A stretch of DNA of 23,440 bases from JAUVIB01 sp964424545 (GCA_964424545.1 CAYRJN010000039.1:1-23440); one strand, 5' to 3'. Shown: positions 7,740 to 15,892, counted from the first letter of the stretch. A program made the numbers and translations. The notes: a model not told the origin generated them from the sequence alone.

Positions 7740-8165
7740 ATGAAAACCAGCGATTATAAAAAAAAAATAAAAGAAGCGGGACTGCGCATAACGCCTCAAC
7801 GCATCGCGGTAATGGAAGCGCTCTTACGGAACAGCCATCCGACGGCAGAAAAAATTATTGAAAATGTGCAAAAAGAGCATCCTAATATTGCGATAGGAAC
7901 CATCTACAACATATTGGATACTTTCGTACGTTTAAATATTATTACAAGAGTCAATACGGAAAACAGCGTTACGCGTTTTGATCCCGTCACCGAACGGCAT
8001 CACCATTTATACGCCGTTGATATTAAAGAGATAGAAGATTATTACGATGACAAATTAACGAAGTTGATACTTGATCATCTTAAGAAATGTAATATTCCCG
8101 ATTTTAAAGTAAAAGACTTCAAATTACAATTGATCGGTGAATTTATCGGCAAAAAGGAAAAATAG
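7740..8165 (+). CDS. perR: PerR-like Fur-family peroxide regulator lacking the structural zinc site
   Basis: This 141-residue Fur-family protein has an N-terminal winged helix (GLRITPQRIAVMEAL, then ERH-less HPTAEKI and IAIGTIYNILD). The metal-sensing residues H33, D81, H87, H89 and D100 are each exactly four positions before B. subtilis PerR H37, D85, H91, H93 and D104. The Asp at the D85 position favours PerR over Fur. Both CxxC pairs that bind the structural zinc are absent: Ala and Ile stand where Cys 96 and 99 would be, and the C-terminus has a single unrelated Cys. It heads an operon with rubredoxin and rubrerythrin genes, which are classical PerR targets in anaerobes. No good Shine-Dalgarno is seen near the ATG; the transcript may be nearly leaderless or use an AT-rich initiation region. 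Confidence 0.9.
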   Translation: MKTSDYKKKIKEAGLRITPQRIAVMEALLRNSHPTAEKIIENVQKEHPNIAIGTIYNILDTFVRLNIITRVNTENSVTRFDPVTERHHHLYAVDIKEIEDYYDDKLTKLILDHLKKCNIPDFKVKDFKLQLIGEFIGKKEK

Positions 8166-8166
8166 A

Positions 8167-8862
8167 TTGAATATTGAGGCTTTTTTTAATTTAACTTACG
8201 GTCTTTACATTGTAAGTGCTGGTAACAGTGATAATAAAAACGGCTATATTGCCAATACAGTATTTCAGGTAACGGCGGAACCGCCGCAGATCACCGCGGC
8301 CTGCAACAAGAATAACTTAACAGCTGAAATTATCCAAAAAAGTCACTTTTTTTCTATTTCGGTATTACAAAAATATGTTGATACCGAACTTTTCGGGCGC
8401 TTCGGATATCAATCCGGGCGAGATATTAATAAATTTGATAATATTGATTATATTTACGGAAACAGCGGTACGCCGATTGTAATCGGAGACACGATTGCTT
8501 GGTTCGAATGTGAATTAACGCAAACATTCGATGTGGGCACGCACTATTTGTTCGTAGGCAGGATAATGGATAGCGATTTGATTATGATTGACGCGGAACC
8601 GCTAACGTATGATTATTATCGTAATGTTAAAAATGGAAAAGCGCCGAAAAACGCGCCCACTTATATAAAAATCGAACAAAAAAAGGAGGAACAGTTCATG
8701 GAAAAGAAAAAGTATGAATGCGCCGTATGTAAATATATATACGATCCTGAAATAGGCGATCCGGACGGCGGCATAACGCCGGGGACGGCATTTGATGATA
8801 TTCCGGAGGATTGGGTATGTCCCGTTTGCGGTGCGTCAAAAGAAGATTTTGAAGTTGTTTAA
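8167..8862 (+). CDS. hrb: Flavin reductase–rubredoxin fusion (high-molecular-weight rubredoxin type)
   Basis: I start it at the TTG at 8167, with AAGGA at 8154-8158 and 8 nt spacing, giving a 231-residue protein that begins NIEAFFNLTYGLYIVSAG after the initiator, as flavoredoxin-like proteins do. An ATG at 8137 in the same frame would overlap perR by 29 nt and add ten residues foreign to the family. Residues 1-160 form the FMN-binding split-barrel flavin reductase domain (NGYIANTVFQVTAEPP; HYLFVGRIMDSD). Residues 178-231 are a complete rubredoxin with two CxxCG-type knuckles (YECAVCKYIYDP and DWVCPVCGASKEDFE) holding one Fe. By analogy with Moorella Hrb it takes electrons from NAD(P)H through flavin to its own rubredoxin and on to rubrerythrin or a diiron oxidase. 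It sits between perR and rbr. Confidence 0.9.
   Translation: MNIEAFFNLTYGLYIVSAGNSDNKNGYIANTVFQVTAEPPQITAACNKNNLTAEIIQKSHFFSISVLQKYVDTELFGRFGYQSGRDINKFDNIDYIYGNSGTPIVIGDTIAWFECELTQTFDVGTHYLFVGRIMDSDLIMIDAEPLTYDYYRNVKNGKAPKNAPTYIKIEQKKEEQFMEKKKYECAVCKYIYDPEIGDPDGGITPGTAFDDIPEDWVCPVCGASKEDFEVV
8684..8862 (+). other. Internal ribosome binding site and start for free rubredoxin
   Basis: Inside the fusion gene, AGGAGG (8684-8689) precedes an in-frame ATG (8698-8700) by 8 nt. This is a better Shine-Dalgarno than that of the full-length protein. Initiation here gives a 54-residue protein, exactly a stand-alone rubredoxin with Cys 8, 11, 41 and 44. The Shine-Dalgarno codes for part of the inter-domain linker (QKKEEQF). 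Whether it is used cannot be seen from sequence. Confidence 0.55.
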
Positions 8863-8888
8863 TTGAAAAAAGAAAAGGAGTTAAAATT

Positions 8889-9464
8889 ATGAGTTCAATA
8901 AAAGGAACAAAAACCGAGCAAAACCTGCTTAAAGCTTTTGCCGGCGAATCTCAGGCGAGAATGCGTTATGATTATTTTGCAAAACAAGCTAAAAAAGACG
9001 GATTGGAACAAATTTCCGCTATTTTTACCGAAACGGCCTTAAACGAAAAAGAACATGCCAAACGATTTTTTAAATTTCTTGAAGGCGGGCCTGTAGAAAT
9101 TACGGCAACTTATCCGGCGGGTAAAATCGGCTCCACTTTGGAAAATCTAAAAGCCGCGGCCGAAGGGGAAAATGAAGAGTGGACGGAACTATATCCTGAA
9201 TTTGCCCGCATTGCCGAAGAAGAGGGATTTAAAGAGGTTGCCGCCGCGTTTCGCAATATTGCGATTGTTGAAAAAGCGCACGAAGAGCGTTACAAAACAT
9301 TATATGGCAACCTTGATGCCGGCCGAGTGTTTGAACGGGAAGGTAAAATCATATGGAAATGCCGTAACTGCGGATATATCCATGAGGGCGAGAAGGCGCC
9401 GGATGTTTGCCCGGCCTGTTTACATCCTCAATCCTATTTTGAGATAAAAGAGACTAATTATTAA
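8889..9464 (+). CDS. rbr: Rubrerythrin
   Basis: This 191-residue protein has a ferritin-like four-helix bundle followed by a rubredoxin-like domain. Diiron ligands are visible as E20 (GESQARMRY), E53 and H56 (NEKEHAKRF), E94/E97 region, and E128 with H131 (VEKAHEERY). The C-terminal FeS4 site is C158-R-N-C161-G and C174-P-A-C177. It reduces hydrogen peroxide to water in the cytoplasm using electrons from rubredoxin, here presumably the fusion encoded 26 nt upstream. Length and motifs are canonical. AAAAGGAG precedes the ATG. It is the last gene of the perR operon, and a strong terminator follows. Confidence 0.97.
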   Translation: MSSIKGTKTEQNLLKAFAGESQARMRYDYFAKQAKKDGLEQISAIFTETALNEKEHAKRFFKFLEGGPVEITATYPAGKIGSTLENLKAAAEGENEEWTELYPEFARIAEEEGFKEVAAAFRNIAIVEKAHEERYKTLYGNLDAGRVFEREGKIIWKCRNCGYIHEGEKAPDVCPACLHPQSYFEIKETNY

Positions 9465-9492
9465 AATCAGAATCCCATAGATTAAGCCAACG

Positions 9493-9540
9493 AAACAGGC
9501 GGTTCTTCACTTTTATGTGCGGGGGCCGCCTGTTTTTTTA
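9493..9540 (+). terminator. Rho-independent terminator of the perR–hrb–rbr operon
   Basis: AAACAGGCGG (9493-9502) pairs perfectly with CCGCCTGTTT (9526-9535) across a 23-nt loop, followed by a run of T. It begins 29 nt past the rubrerythrin stop. Confidence 0.88.
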
Positions 9541-9849
9541 TGCAAACGCTCGTCCCTTTCGCAACCGATATCTATTTCGAAATATTCGAAACAACAGCGC
9601 AATATTAACATTCAACCCGCTGTTAAAAACAACGCATCTCCTTTTCCAGACGACTTGTGGTCTATGCCCTAAACGATTATTAAATAATCCATAACGATGT
9701 AAAATTTATATTGATATCGATTATTTTTAAAACTAATCAATCTTTTTAATATTTATTTCTTAAATGACTAATATTTTGTATATTTTATGTATACTAAATT
9801 TCATTCCGCCAAAGGTGATTTCGGATAATAATAGACAAGAGGAGGGTAA
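9541..9849. other. AT-rich intergenic region
   Basis: No gene is supported here. It holds an inverted repeat TTTCGA-AATAT-TCGAAA (9575-9591), a loose hairpin AACAGCG/CGCTGTT (9593-9599 with 9618-9624), and a weak repeat-module-like ATTCCG/CGGAT (9803-9826) ahead of the small ORF at 9850. A TATACT at about 9790 could be a -10 box. None has a clear role. Confidence 0.35.
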
Positions 9850-10080
9850 ATGCGAAACTCGGCAATGTTCATTATATTCTATCTTCTTAACGAAGCGCAT
9901 TATGCCCTAAAAAAAGACAGACTGAACAATCTCGTTACGGTTTTTAAATTTTCCATCGTACCGACAGTGATGCCAACGGGAAAACAGAGCGCCTTGGCCC
10001 GACAGTATTTTCGGTATATTTACACGATTGCCATATATAACAAATTCGCTAAAGAAAATCTTTACTCTCCCTATTTATAA
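9850..10080 (+). CDS. Hypothetical 76-residue protein, doubtful
   Basis: I do not recognise this product. It is basic, without Cys pairs or an obvious membrane segment beyond a short hydrophobic start (MFIIFYLL). The main support is GGAGGG (9841-9846) just before the ATG, with short spacing. It stands alone between a terminator and a repeat-rich gap. It could be a lineage-specific small protein, the remnant of a larger gene, or a chance ORF. Confidence 0.35.
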   Translation: MRNSAMFIIFYLLNEAHYALKKDRLNNLVTVFKFSIVPTVMPTGKQSALARQYFRYIYTIAIYNKFAKENLYSPYL

Positions 10081-10257
10081 TCGGTGGGATATAACGCATC
10101 GGTGCCAGCATTTCGGTATAAATGGAAATGGCGGGTATTTAAAATATATATAGCGAATTGATTAATACAGACAAAGAAAAAGAAAACAGGAAATCCCTTT
10201 AATATGATTTCAAATAAAAATGGATTGCTTGGCAAATTGATTCATAAGACTGATAAT

Positions 10258-10396
10258 TTAAGAACATAGCTTCGCAAAATGATTAATGAAAAAAGTACGG
10301 GTAGAATCGTCAACGTTTCATTCCTTCGAAAGAAGGAATCTGAATGTGGACAATGGCAAGATTAAGATTCCCGATAGAAACATTCGGGAATGACAA
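10258..10396 (+). repeat. Palindromic intergenic repeat element, copy C
   Basis: This copy is in opposite orientation to copy A at 6068-6203. It opens with the identical 19-mer TTAAGAACATAGCTTCGCA (10258-10276). A perfect 8-bp hairpin with a GAAA tetraloop follows (ATTCCTTC 10320-10327, GAAGGAAT 10332-10339), then AATCTGAAT. A second perfect 8-bp hairpin (ATTCCCGA 10367-10374, TCGGGAAT 10384-10391) leads into TGACAA. Stem bases differ from copy A while pairing is preserved. Confidence 0.75.
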
Positions 10397-10435
10397 GGAG
10401 CAGGAGAATGTAGAAACGGAAACAAAAAAGTCCAA

Positions 10436-10473
10436 CATTGTCATTCTCGGATAAATTGGAGAATCTAAAATAC
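10436..10473 (+). repeat. Single hairpin module of the same repeat family
   Basis: TTGTCATTCTC, a 10-nt loop, then GAGAATCTAAAAT (stem 10443-10448 with 10459-10464). It shares the GTCATT and AATCTAAAAT flanks with the module at 7480-7520. Confidence 0.5.
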
Positions 10474-10603
10474 GGCCTATGTGAACGATGTATAATTTCA
10501 AAATTGAGAATAATACAAAAATAAATGAAAATGTCCGAAATAGGTTATTTTTTGAAATTCCGATACAAATATATATTCATGGCATTTTTTAATATATCGA
10601 GTA

Positions 10604-10609
10604 TATAAT
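10604..10609 (+). promoter_or_regulatory. Candidate -10 box for the DUF3748 gene
   Basis: A perfect TATAAT lies 58 nt before the ATG at 10667. A convincing -35 is not seen (TGGCAT at 18 nt spacing is weak). Confidence 0.3.
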
Positions 10610-10666
10610 TTACGAAAAAGATCTATTGTTTCGGCTAAACCCATTACAACAGTAAGGAGGCAATAC

Positions 10667-12007
10667 ATGCAGAAATTATTCGCAAAAATCTCTATCTTTA
10701 CAATAACTTTTTTATTACTATTTTCTTGCGACGGACAGGAAAAATATTGGACATTAAGGCAGTTGACTAAAAATGAAAAAGTCAACCATGACTTGGACAA
10801 CAATTTGAATTTCTCGCCGGATAACCAATGGCTTTGCTATGATACGCGACCGCCGTCTGGGATTGGCGAAACACGCTTTATTCAACGGGTTAATGTATTA
10901 AACGGTGAAATTAAAACCATCTATGAGTCGCCGCAAGCGGATAAAATTAGGCCTGGCGTAGGCGCCGTAAGCTATTTCCCTAATGCCAATCGCGTTGTAT
11001 TTATTCATGGGTTTCCAAATCTGCCTTATGAAAAATACCGCCGTTTCGGGGCAATTGTAGATATTACGAACGGTAAAATGACCGTCGCCGACGCCAGAGA
11101 CGTAACCTTTCCTTTTACTCCGGGCGCTCTGCGCGGCGGAACTCACCGTCACGAGCCGGGCGGATTTAACGGAGAATGGCTCGGTTTCACCTATAATGAT
11201 ATGATTATGCGTGATCAGGGAAAAGATTTGCGCACTATCGGCGTTACGCATCTTAATATGCCGGTGAATGTGGATAAAGACGGCAAAGGAGAGAACCAAA
11301 GCGGCAGCGGTTTTTCCGCATTGGTTGTTCGGGTTACCGATAATCCCAAACCAGGGAGCGATGAGATAAGCCACGCGGCGAGCGATAGCTGGGTCGGCGG
11401 CGATCAAGGATATCGTAAAAAGGATGGTACGCGTCAAATGGCCAGAGCGTTTATCGGAAAACTTGCCGACGGTAAAGAGGAAGTCTATATTGTCGATATC
11501 CCGCAAGATATTACAAAACCGGGGCAATGGGGACCCTTAGAAGGAACGCAAACAAGTTTTCCCATGCCGCCGGAAGGCGCCGTTCAAAGACGTTTGACCC
11601 ACACTGAATCGGGTTGCGGGGGAACGGTTCGTTCCGCGCCGGACGGTAAATGGATATCGTTTTTGACGAATGACAGACAAGGAATAAGGCAGATATTCAT
11701 TATTTCGCCTAACGGAGGTGACCCGATTCAGATTACCGCTTTCGAAAAAGGCGTTTTTTCGGCGCCCTTTTGGCATTTTTCAGGTAAATATATTGTTTTT
11801 CCCAACAGGAAAGGAATCTACATCGTTAATGCCGATCCCGACAGTCCGGAATTTAAGCAGTTATTTAAAATCCCTATAAATCTTAACGGCGAACCGAATA
11901 ATGTGTTATGGTCGAGCGACGGAAAATATATCGGCTTTAATCTCGGTAAAAATGACGCTAAACAGATTTATATCGTTAAAACGGATGCCGTGTTCTGGAA
12001 AAAATAA
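10667..12007 (+). CDS. DUF3748 (YidR-like) TolB-type beta-propeller lipoprotein
   Basis: This 446-residue protein has a lipoprotein signal peptide: a hydrophobic core followed by LLFSC, with C21 as the lipidation site. It resembles E. coli YidR (DUF3748) from memory in RVNVLNGEIKTIYES, the NRVVFIHGFP region, FPFTPGALRGGTHRH (about residues 148-162), WLGFTYND and NPKPGSDEISHA. TolB/WD40-like strands are clear near the C-terminus (APDGKWISFLTNDRQGIRQI and SSDGKYIGFNLG). The fold is a beta-propeller exposed to the periplasm or cell surface; the biochemical role of the family is unknown to me. AAGGAGG precedes the ATG. It appears monocistronic. In other bacteria such proteins sit near sugar-acid or oligosaccharide genes, but here no such neighbour is directly linked. 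Confidence 0.85.
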   Translation: MQKLFAKISIFTITFLLLFSCDGQEKYWTLRQLTKNEKVNHDLDNNLNFSPDNQWLCYDTRPPSGIGETRFIQRVNVLNGEIKTIYESPQADKIRPGVGAVSYFPNANRVVFIHGFPNLPYEKYRRFGAIVDITNGKMTVADARDVTFPFTPGALRGGTHRHEPGGFNGEWLGFTYNDMIMRDQGKDLRTIGVTHLNMPVNVDKDGKGENQSGSGFSALVVRVTDNPKPGSDEISHAASDSWVGGDQGYRKKDGTRQMARAFIGKLADGKEEVYIVDIPQDITKPGQWGPLEGTQTSFPMPPEGAVQRRLTHTESGCGGTVRSAPDGKWISFLTNDRQGIRQIFIISPNGGDPIQITAFEKGVFSAPFWHFSGKYIVFPNRKGIYIVNADPDSPEFKQLFKIPINLNGEPNNVLWSSDGKYIGFNLGKNDAKQIYIVKTDAVFWKK

Positions 12008-12046
12008 TTACCCATGCAGTTGGGGCAATCGGTATAACTTATTTTT

Positions 12047-12070
12047 AACTAATGGGAATAGTTTTTTTTA
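12047..12070 (+). terminator. Weak terminator after the DUF3748 gene
   Basis: AACTA (12047-12051) pairs with TAGTT (12059-12063) across a 7-nt loop and continues into a T-run. The stem is short and AT-rich, so confidence is low. Confidence 0.35.
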
Positions 12071-12188
12071 TAAATGCCAAGCAATTATGAAATTGCCAAA
12101 AAATCTTTGTATATTTAATATATCTTATTATATTTATAAAGTTTTATAAATTACGGACGGATTCATTAATCAGGAAGAGGAGAGCATT

Positions 12189-12536
12189 ATGGATTGGTAT
12201 TTAAAGGTTTTAAAAGAACATTATGCGGATTTTGACGGAAGGGCGCGTCGGACTGAATTTTGGATGTTTGCCCTTATTAACTTTATTGTCGCTATTGTTT
12301 TGGCGTTTATCGGCAATATGATTCATTTTACTTGGATTAGCACTATTTATTCGCTAGCTGTGTTAGTTCCCTCTATTGCCGTTACGGTTCGACGCCTTCA
12401 TGATATCGGTAAAAGCGGCTGGTGGTGGTTAATAGTTCTTGTCCCATTCGTTGGTTTTATTGTTTTACTTGTTTTTGCCGTAATGGACAGCCAGCCCGGC
12501 AGTAACCAATACGGCGCTAATCCTAAAGGCGCATAA
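12189..12536 (+). CDS. DUF805 family inner-membrane protein
   Basis: This 115-residue protein opens with the family signature DGRARRTEFWMFALIN (residues 16-31). Three hydrophobic segments lie at about 25-45, 50-68 and 78-98, and it ends in the characteristic D-S-Q-P-G-S-N-Q-Y-G-x-N-P-K motif. The R-R-L-H-D-I-G-x-S-G-W-W block (68-79) is also typical of DUF805 (YhaH/YhaI-like). The role of the family is unknown. GGAAGAGGAG precedes the ATG, and a bidirectional terminator follows. Confidence 0.93.
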   Translation: MDWYLKVLKEHYADFDGRARRTEFWMFALINFIVAIVLAFIGNMIHFTWISTIYSLAVLVPSIAVTVRRLHDIGKSGWWWLIVLVPFVGFIVLLVFAVMDSQPGSNQYGANPKGA

Positions 12537-12557
12537 TAATTATATTTTTCCCATTAT

Positions 12558-12592
12558 AAAAAAACCCCTTTCATTTTGAAGGGGGGTTTTTT
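12558..12592. terminator. Bidirectional terminator between the DUF805 gene and carB
   Basis: An A-run and CCCCTT (ending about 12570) pair with the AAGGGGGG and T-run at 12579-12592. The symmetry gives a T-tract on each strand, so it can stop the plus-strand DUF805 transcript and the minus-strand carAB transcript that converge here. Confidence 0.85.
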
Positions 12593-12617
12593 CTATCTAA
12601 ATATTATTTATCATATG

Positions 12618-15600
12618 TTAAATATATTCTTTCCAGCTCTTTACTTTTAGATCTTCCGATTGTTTGTCAACCAAAGCTTCCACAAGACGCATGGAAAGCT
12701 GGCGGTTGGTAACCAGCATTACATTAAAATCAACGGCTGCTCTTCGGATTAGATAACCGTTAGTCAATTCGTCTTTCTGAAAATTTTTCGGAATGTTAAT
12801 AACCAAATCGATTTTACCGGATTTAATATAATCAATCACATTCGGTTCTTTTTCATCAAGAGGCCAATAAAGCTTTTTAACGCTTATACCGTTTTGCTTT
12901 AAAAATTTAGCCGTTCCGTGCGTAGCGTAGAATTTGATGCCCAGCGATTGTAAATTTTTCATTGGTTCAAGCAGCTCGGCTTTAGACTCAATAGGCCCTG
13001 TGGAAACAAGGACGTTTTTAAAGGGGAAGCGATACCCTACCGACATCAACGCTTTTAAATAAGCCTCGTTAAAATCATCGCCGAAGCAGGCTACTTCTCC
13101 GGTTGAAGCCATTTCAACGCCGAGAATCGGATCGGCGCCTTCGAGACGCGTAAAAGAAAATTGCGGCGCCTTAACGCCCACATAATACAGTTCAAATAAG
13201 GATTTCGGCGGTTGCGGAAAGGGAGCGTCCATAGCCACTTTAACCGCGGCTTTAATGAAATTGAAATTCAATATTTTAGATACAAAAGGGAAACTGCGCG
13301 AAGCCCGTAAATTACATTCGATAACTTTAACTTCATTTTTACGGGCGATATATTGGATATTGAAAGGACCGTTAATATGCAAACCGGCGGCAATCTTATC
13401 GGCGATCATGCGCACGCGACGAATGGTTTCGAGATAAAGACGCTGCGGCGGAAAAACAAGCGTGGCGTCGCCGGAATGCACGCCGGCGTTTTCCACGTGT
13501 TCGGAAATGGCGTATAACACAACTTTACCGTCTTTGGCTATAGCGTCCATTTCGATCTCTTTGGAATTGAGTAAAAATTTACTGATAACCGTGGGATGTT
13601 CGGGCGATATATCCACCGCTTTATTCAAATAACGTTCCAGCTCTTCGTCATTGGAGGCTACAGCCATTGCCGCGCCGCTCAAAACGTACGAAGGGCGTAC
13701 CAAAACGGGATAACCGACCTCTTTGGCAAAAGCGAAAGCGTCTTTCATGGATGTCAGTTCGCGCCATAGGGGTTGATCGATACCCATTTCATCGAGCATG
13801 CTGGAAAATTTATGACGATTTTCCGCCATATCAATATATTCGGCCTGCGTTCCGAAAATTTTTATACCCGCATCGGCGATGGGGATGGCAATATTGTTGG
13901 GAATCTGTCCGCCCATGGAAACAATCACACCGAGCGGATTCATTTTATCGTTGATTTCCACCACCGATTCCAAAGTTATTTCATCAAAAATAAGCATTCC
14001 GAATTGGTCATAATCGGTGCTTACCGTTTCGGGGTTGTAATTAAGCATAATGGTATCGTATTCAAGCTCTTTTAAAGCAATACCGGCGTTAACCGCGCAC
14101 CAGTCAAACTCTACCGAACTGCCGATACGATAAGACCCCGAACCGAGAATGAGGACGGATTTTTTACTTTTCGCATGAATATCGTCCTCATGGCTGTTAT
14201 AAGTAAGATACAGATAATTTGTAACGGCCGGATATTCCGCGGCGAGAGTGTCAATCTGCCGTATATAGGGACGCAGTCCGAGTAGATGACGTTTATCCCG
14301 AATGATTTGTTCTTTGCTTTTACATAAAATGGCGATTTGTTTGTCGGAAAATCCCGCCTTTTTAGCGTCAAGCAGCAATGCTTTGGGTGGAAGCTGCTCG
14401 TTAAACAGCGCCAGTTTGTCTTCAACCTCCGCGACTTTTTTTAATTTATATAGAAACCATTTATCAATATGGGATAAATTATGAATTTCATCCACCGTAT
14501 AACCTTGCCGGAAGGCCTGCATAATAGCAAATACGCGTTCTTCGGTAGGCGCTTGCAGTTCATCGGTAAGATTTTCAAAATGATAATCGGGATTAGCAGC
14601 AAGGCCATGCGCGCCCACTTCCAACATTCTTAGGCCTTTTTGTAAGGCTTCTTCAAAACGGCGACCGATGGCCATAATTTCGCCGACAGATTTCATTCCG
14701 GAGCCGATTTTTCGGGATACAAGTCGGAATTTTTTTAAATCCCAACGGGGGATTTTTACAACGATATAATCAAGCGCCGGTTCAAAAAAAGCGGGCGTTG
14801 ATTTGGTGATGCTATTTTTCAATTCGGGCAGCAAATAACCGAGACCGAGTTTAGCGGCTACAAAAGCCAGCGGATAACCGGTGGCTTTGGAAGCGAGCGC
14901 CGAACTGCGCGAAAGACGCGCGTTGACTTCAATAACACGATAATCTTCCGATTGAGGATGCAAGGCGTATTGAATATTACATTCACCGACAATACCAAGA
15001 TGGCGGATTACGCGAATGGCTATCTCCCTCAATTTATGATATTCACGATTTGTAATGGTTTGGCTAGGCGCCACGACAATACTTTCCCCCGTATGTATAC
15101 CCATCGGATCAAAATTTTCCATATTACATACGGTGATGCAATTATCCGCATTATCGCGCACCACTTCATATTCAATCTCCTTCCAACCGAGAAGATATTC
15201 TTCAACAAGAATCTGAGGGGCAAGCGCTAAGGCTTTAGCGGCTAATTTTTTTAATTCCTTTTTATTGCGACATAAACCGGAGCCGAGCCCGCCAAGAGCG
15301 TAAGCCACGCGAACCATCACCGGATAGCCGATACGGTCGGCTACCTCTGCTGCCTCTTCAAGCGTTACGGCAACATCGCTACGCGAAGTTTTTACGTCGA
15401 TTTCGTTCAAACGCTTGATAAACCGTTCGCGGTCTTCGGTGTCTTCAATAGTTTGCGGCTGCGTTCCGAGAACATCCACGTTATATTTTTTCAATATACC
15501 GCGTTTTACCAATTCCAGACCGGTATTAAGGGCCGTTTGACCGCCAAAACTGAGTAATATACCGTCGGGCCGCTCTTTCTTTATCACTTTTTCAATAAAA

Positions 15601-15809
15601 TCGGCGGTGACCGGTAAAAAATAAACCTCGTCGGCAAGACTGCGCGAGGTTTGAATTGTAGCAATATTCGGATTGACCAAAACGGTCTTAATATTCTCCT
15701 CTTTTAAAGCCTTAATGGCTTGACTGCCTGAATAATCAAATTCCCCGGCTTCGCCTATTTTTAAAGCGGCGCTGCCGAGAACAAGAATTTTTTTGTATTT
15801 TTTGGGCAT
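12618..15809 (-). CDS. carB: Carbamoyl-phosphate synthase large subunit, CAD-like
   Basis: This 1063-residue protein has the full CarB layout: N-terminal carboxyphosphate domain with its ATP-grasp (about 1-400), an oligomerisation region (about 400-550), the carbamoyl-phosphate domain with its second ATP-grasp (about 555-930), and a C-terminal MGS-like allosteric domain (about 930-1063). With CarA it makes carbamoyl phosphate from bicarbonate, ATP and glutamine for pyrimidines and arginine. Sequence details follow the eukaryotic CAD/Bacteroidota type rather than the E. coli type: KIGEAGEFDYSGSQAIKALK, GWKEIEYEVVRDNADNCITV, ENFDPMGIHTGESIVVAPSQ and VKIPRWDLKKF. It follows carA by 83 nt. The ATG has no strong Shine-Dalgarno, only A-rich sequence, so translation may depend on coupling within the carAB mRNA. 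Confidence 0.97.
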   Translation of the reverse strand: MPKKYKKILVLGSAALKIGEAGEFDYSGSQAIKALKEENIKTVLVNPNIATIQTSRSLADEVYFLPVTADFIEKVIKKERPDGILLSFGGQTALNTGLELVKRGILKKYNVDVLGTQPQTIEDTEDRERFIKRLNEIDVKTSRSDVAVTLEEAAEVADRIGYPVMVRVAYALGGLGSGLCRNKKELKKLAAKALALAPQILVEEYLLGWKEIEYEVVRDNADNCITVCNMENFDPMGIHTGESIVVAPSQTITNREYHKLREIAIRVIRHLGIVGECNIQYALHPQSEDYRVIEVNARLSRSSALASKATGYPLAFVAAKLGLGYLLPELKNSITKSTPAFFEPALDYIVVKIPRWDLKKFRLVSRKIGSGMKSVGEIMAIGRRFEEALQKGLRMLEVGAHGLAANPDYHFENLTDELQAPTEERVFAIMQAFRQGYTVDEIHNLSHIDKWFLYKLKKVAEVEDKLALFNEQLPPKALLLDAKKAGFSDKQIAILCKSKEQIIRDKRHLLGLRPYIRQIDTLAAEYPAVTNYLYLTYNSHEDDIHAKSKKSVLILGSGSYRIGSSVEFDWCAVNAGIALKELEYDTIMLNYNPETVSTDYDQFGMLIFDEITLESVVEINDKMNPLGVIVSMGGQIPNNIAIPIADAGIKIFGTQAEYIDMAENRHKFSSMLDEMGIDQPLWRELTSMKDAFAFAKEVGYPVLVRPSYVLSGAAMAVASNDEELERYLNKAVDISPEHPTVISKFLLNSKEIEMDAIAKDGKVVLYAISEHVENAGVHSGDATLVFPPQRLYLETIRRVRMIADKIAAGLHINGPFNIQYIARKNEVKVIECNLRASRSFPFVSKILNFNFIKAAVKVAMDAPFPQPPKSLFELYYVGVKAPQFSFTRLEGADPILGVEMASTGEVACFGDDFNEAYLKALMSVGYRFPFKNVLVSTGPIESKAELLEPMKNLQSLGIKFYATHGTAKFLKQNGISVKKLYWPLDEKEPNVIDYIKSGKIDLVINIPKNFQKDELTNGYLIRRAAVDFNVMLVTNRQLSMRLVEALVDKQSEDLKVKSWKEYI

Positions 15810-15892
15810 ATTTTCAATTTCTTTATATTGGGTTACCGGCTAATTTCAATTATATGTTTATTAATCGGGAAAAACGTCCTAAAACAACAGCG

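Noticed and set aside
8137..8166. ATG at 8137 as the start of the flavin reductase–rubredoxin protein
   Set aside because: It overlaps perR by 29 nt and has no ribosome binding site; the TTG at 8167 has AAGGA at good spacing and matches family N-termini.
9575..9591. TTTCGA-AATAT-TCGAAA as a LacI operator
   Set aside because: The spacing and core differ from the two operators near lacI, and it lies downstream of a terminator with no clear target gene.
6068..10473. CRISPR array
   Set aside because: The repeats are few, dispersed, in both orientations and structured; there is no regular repeat-spacer periodicity and no cas gene.
10898..11527. 209-codon minus-strand ORF inside the DUF3748 gene
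   Set aside because: It lies antisense to conserved family motifs, and its composition follows the complement of the real gene.
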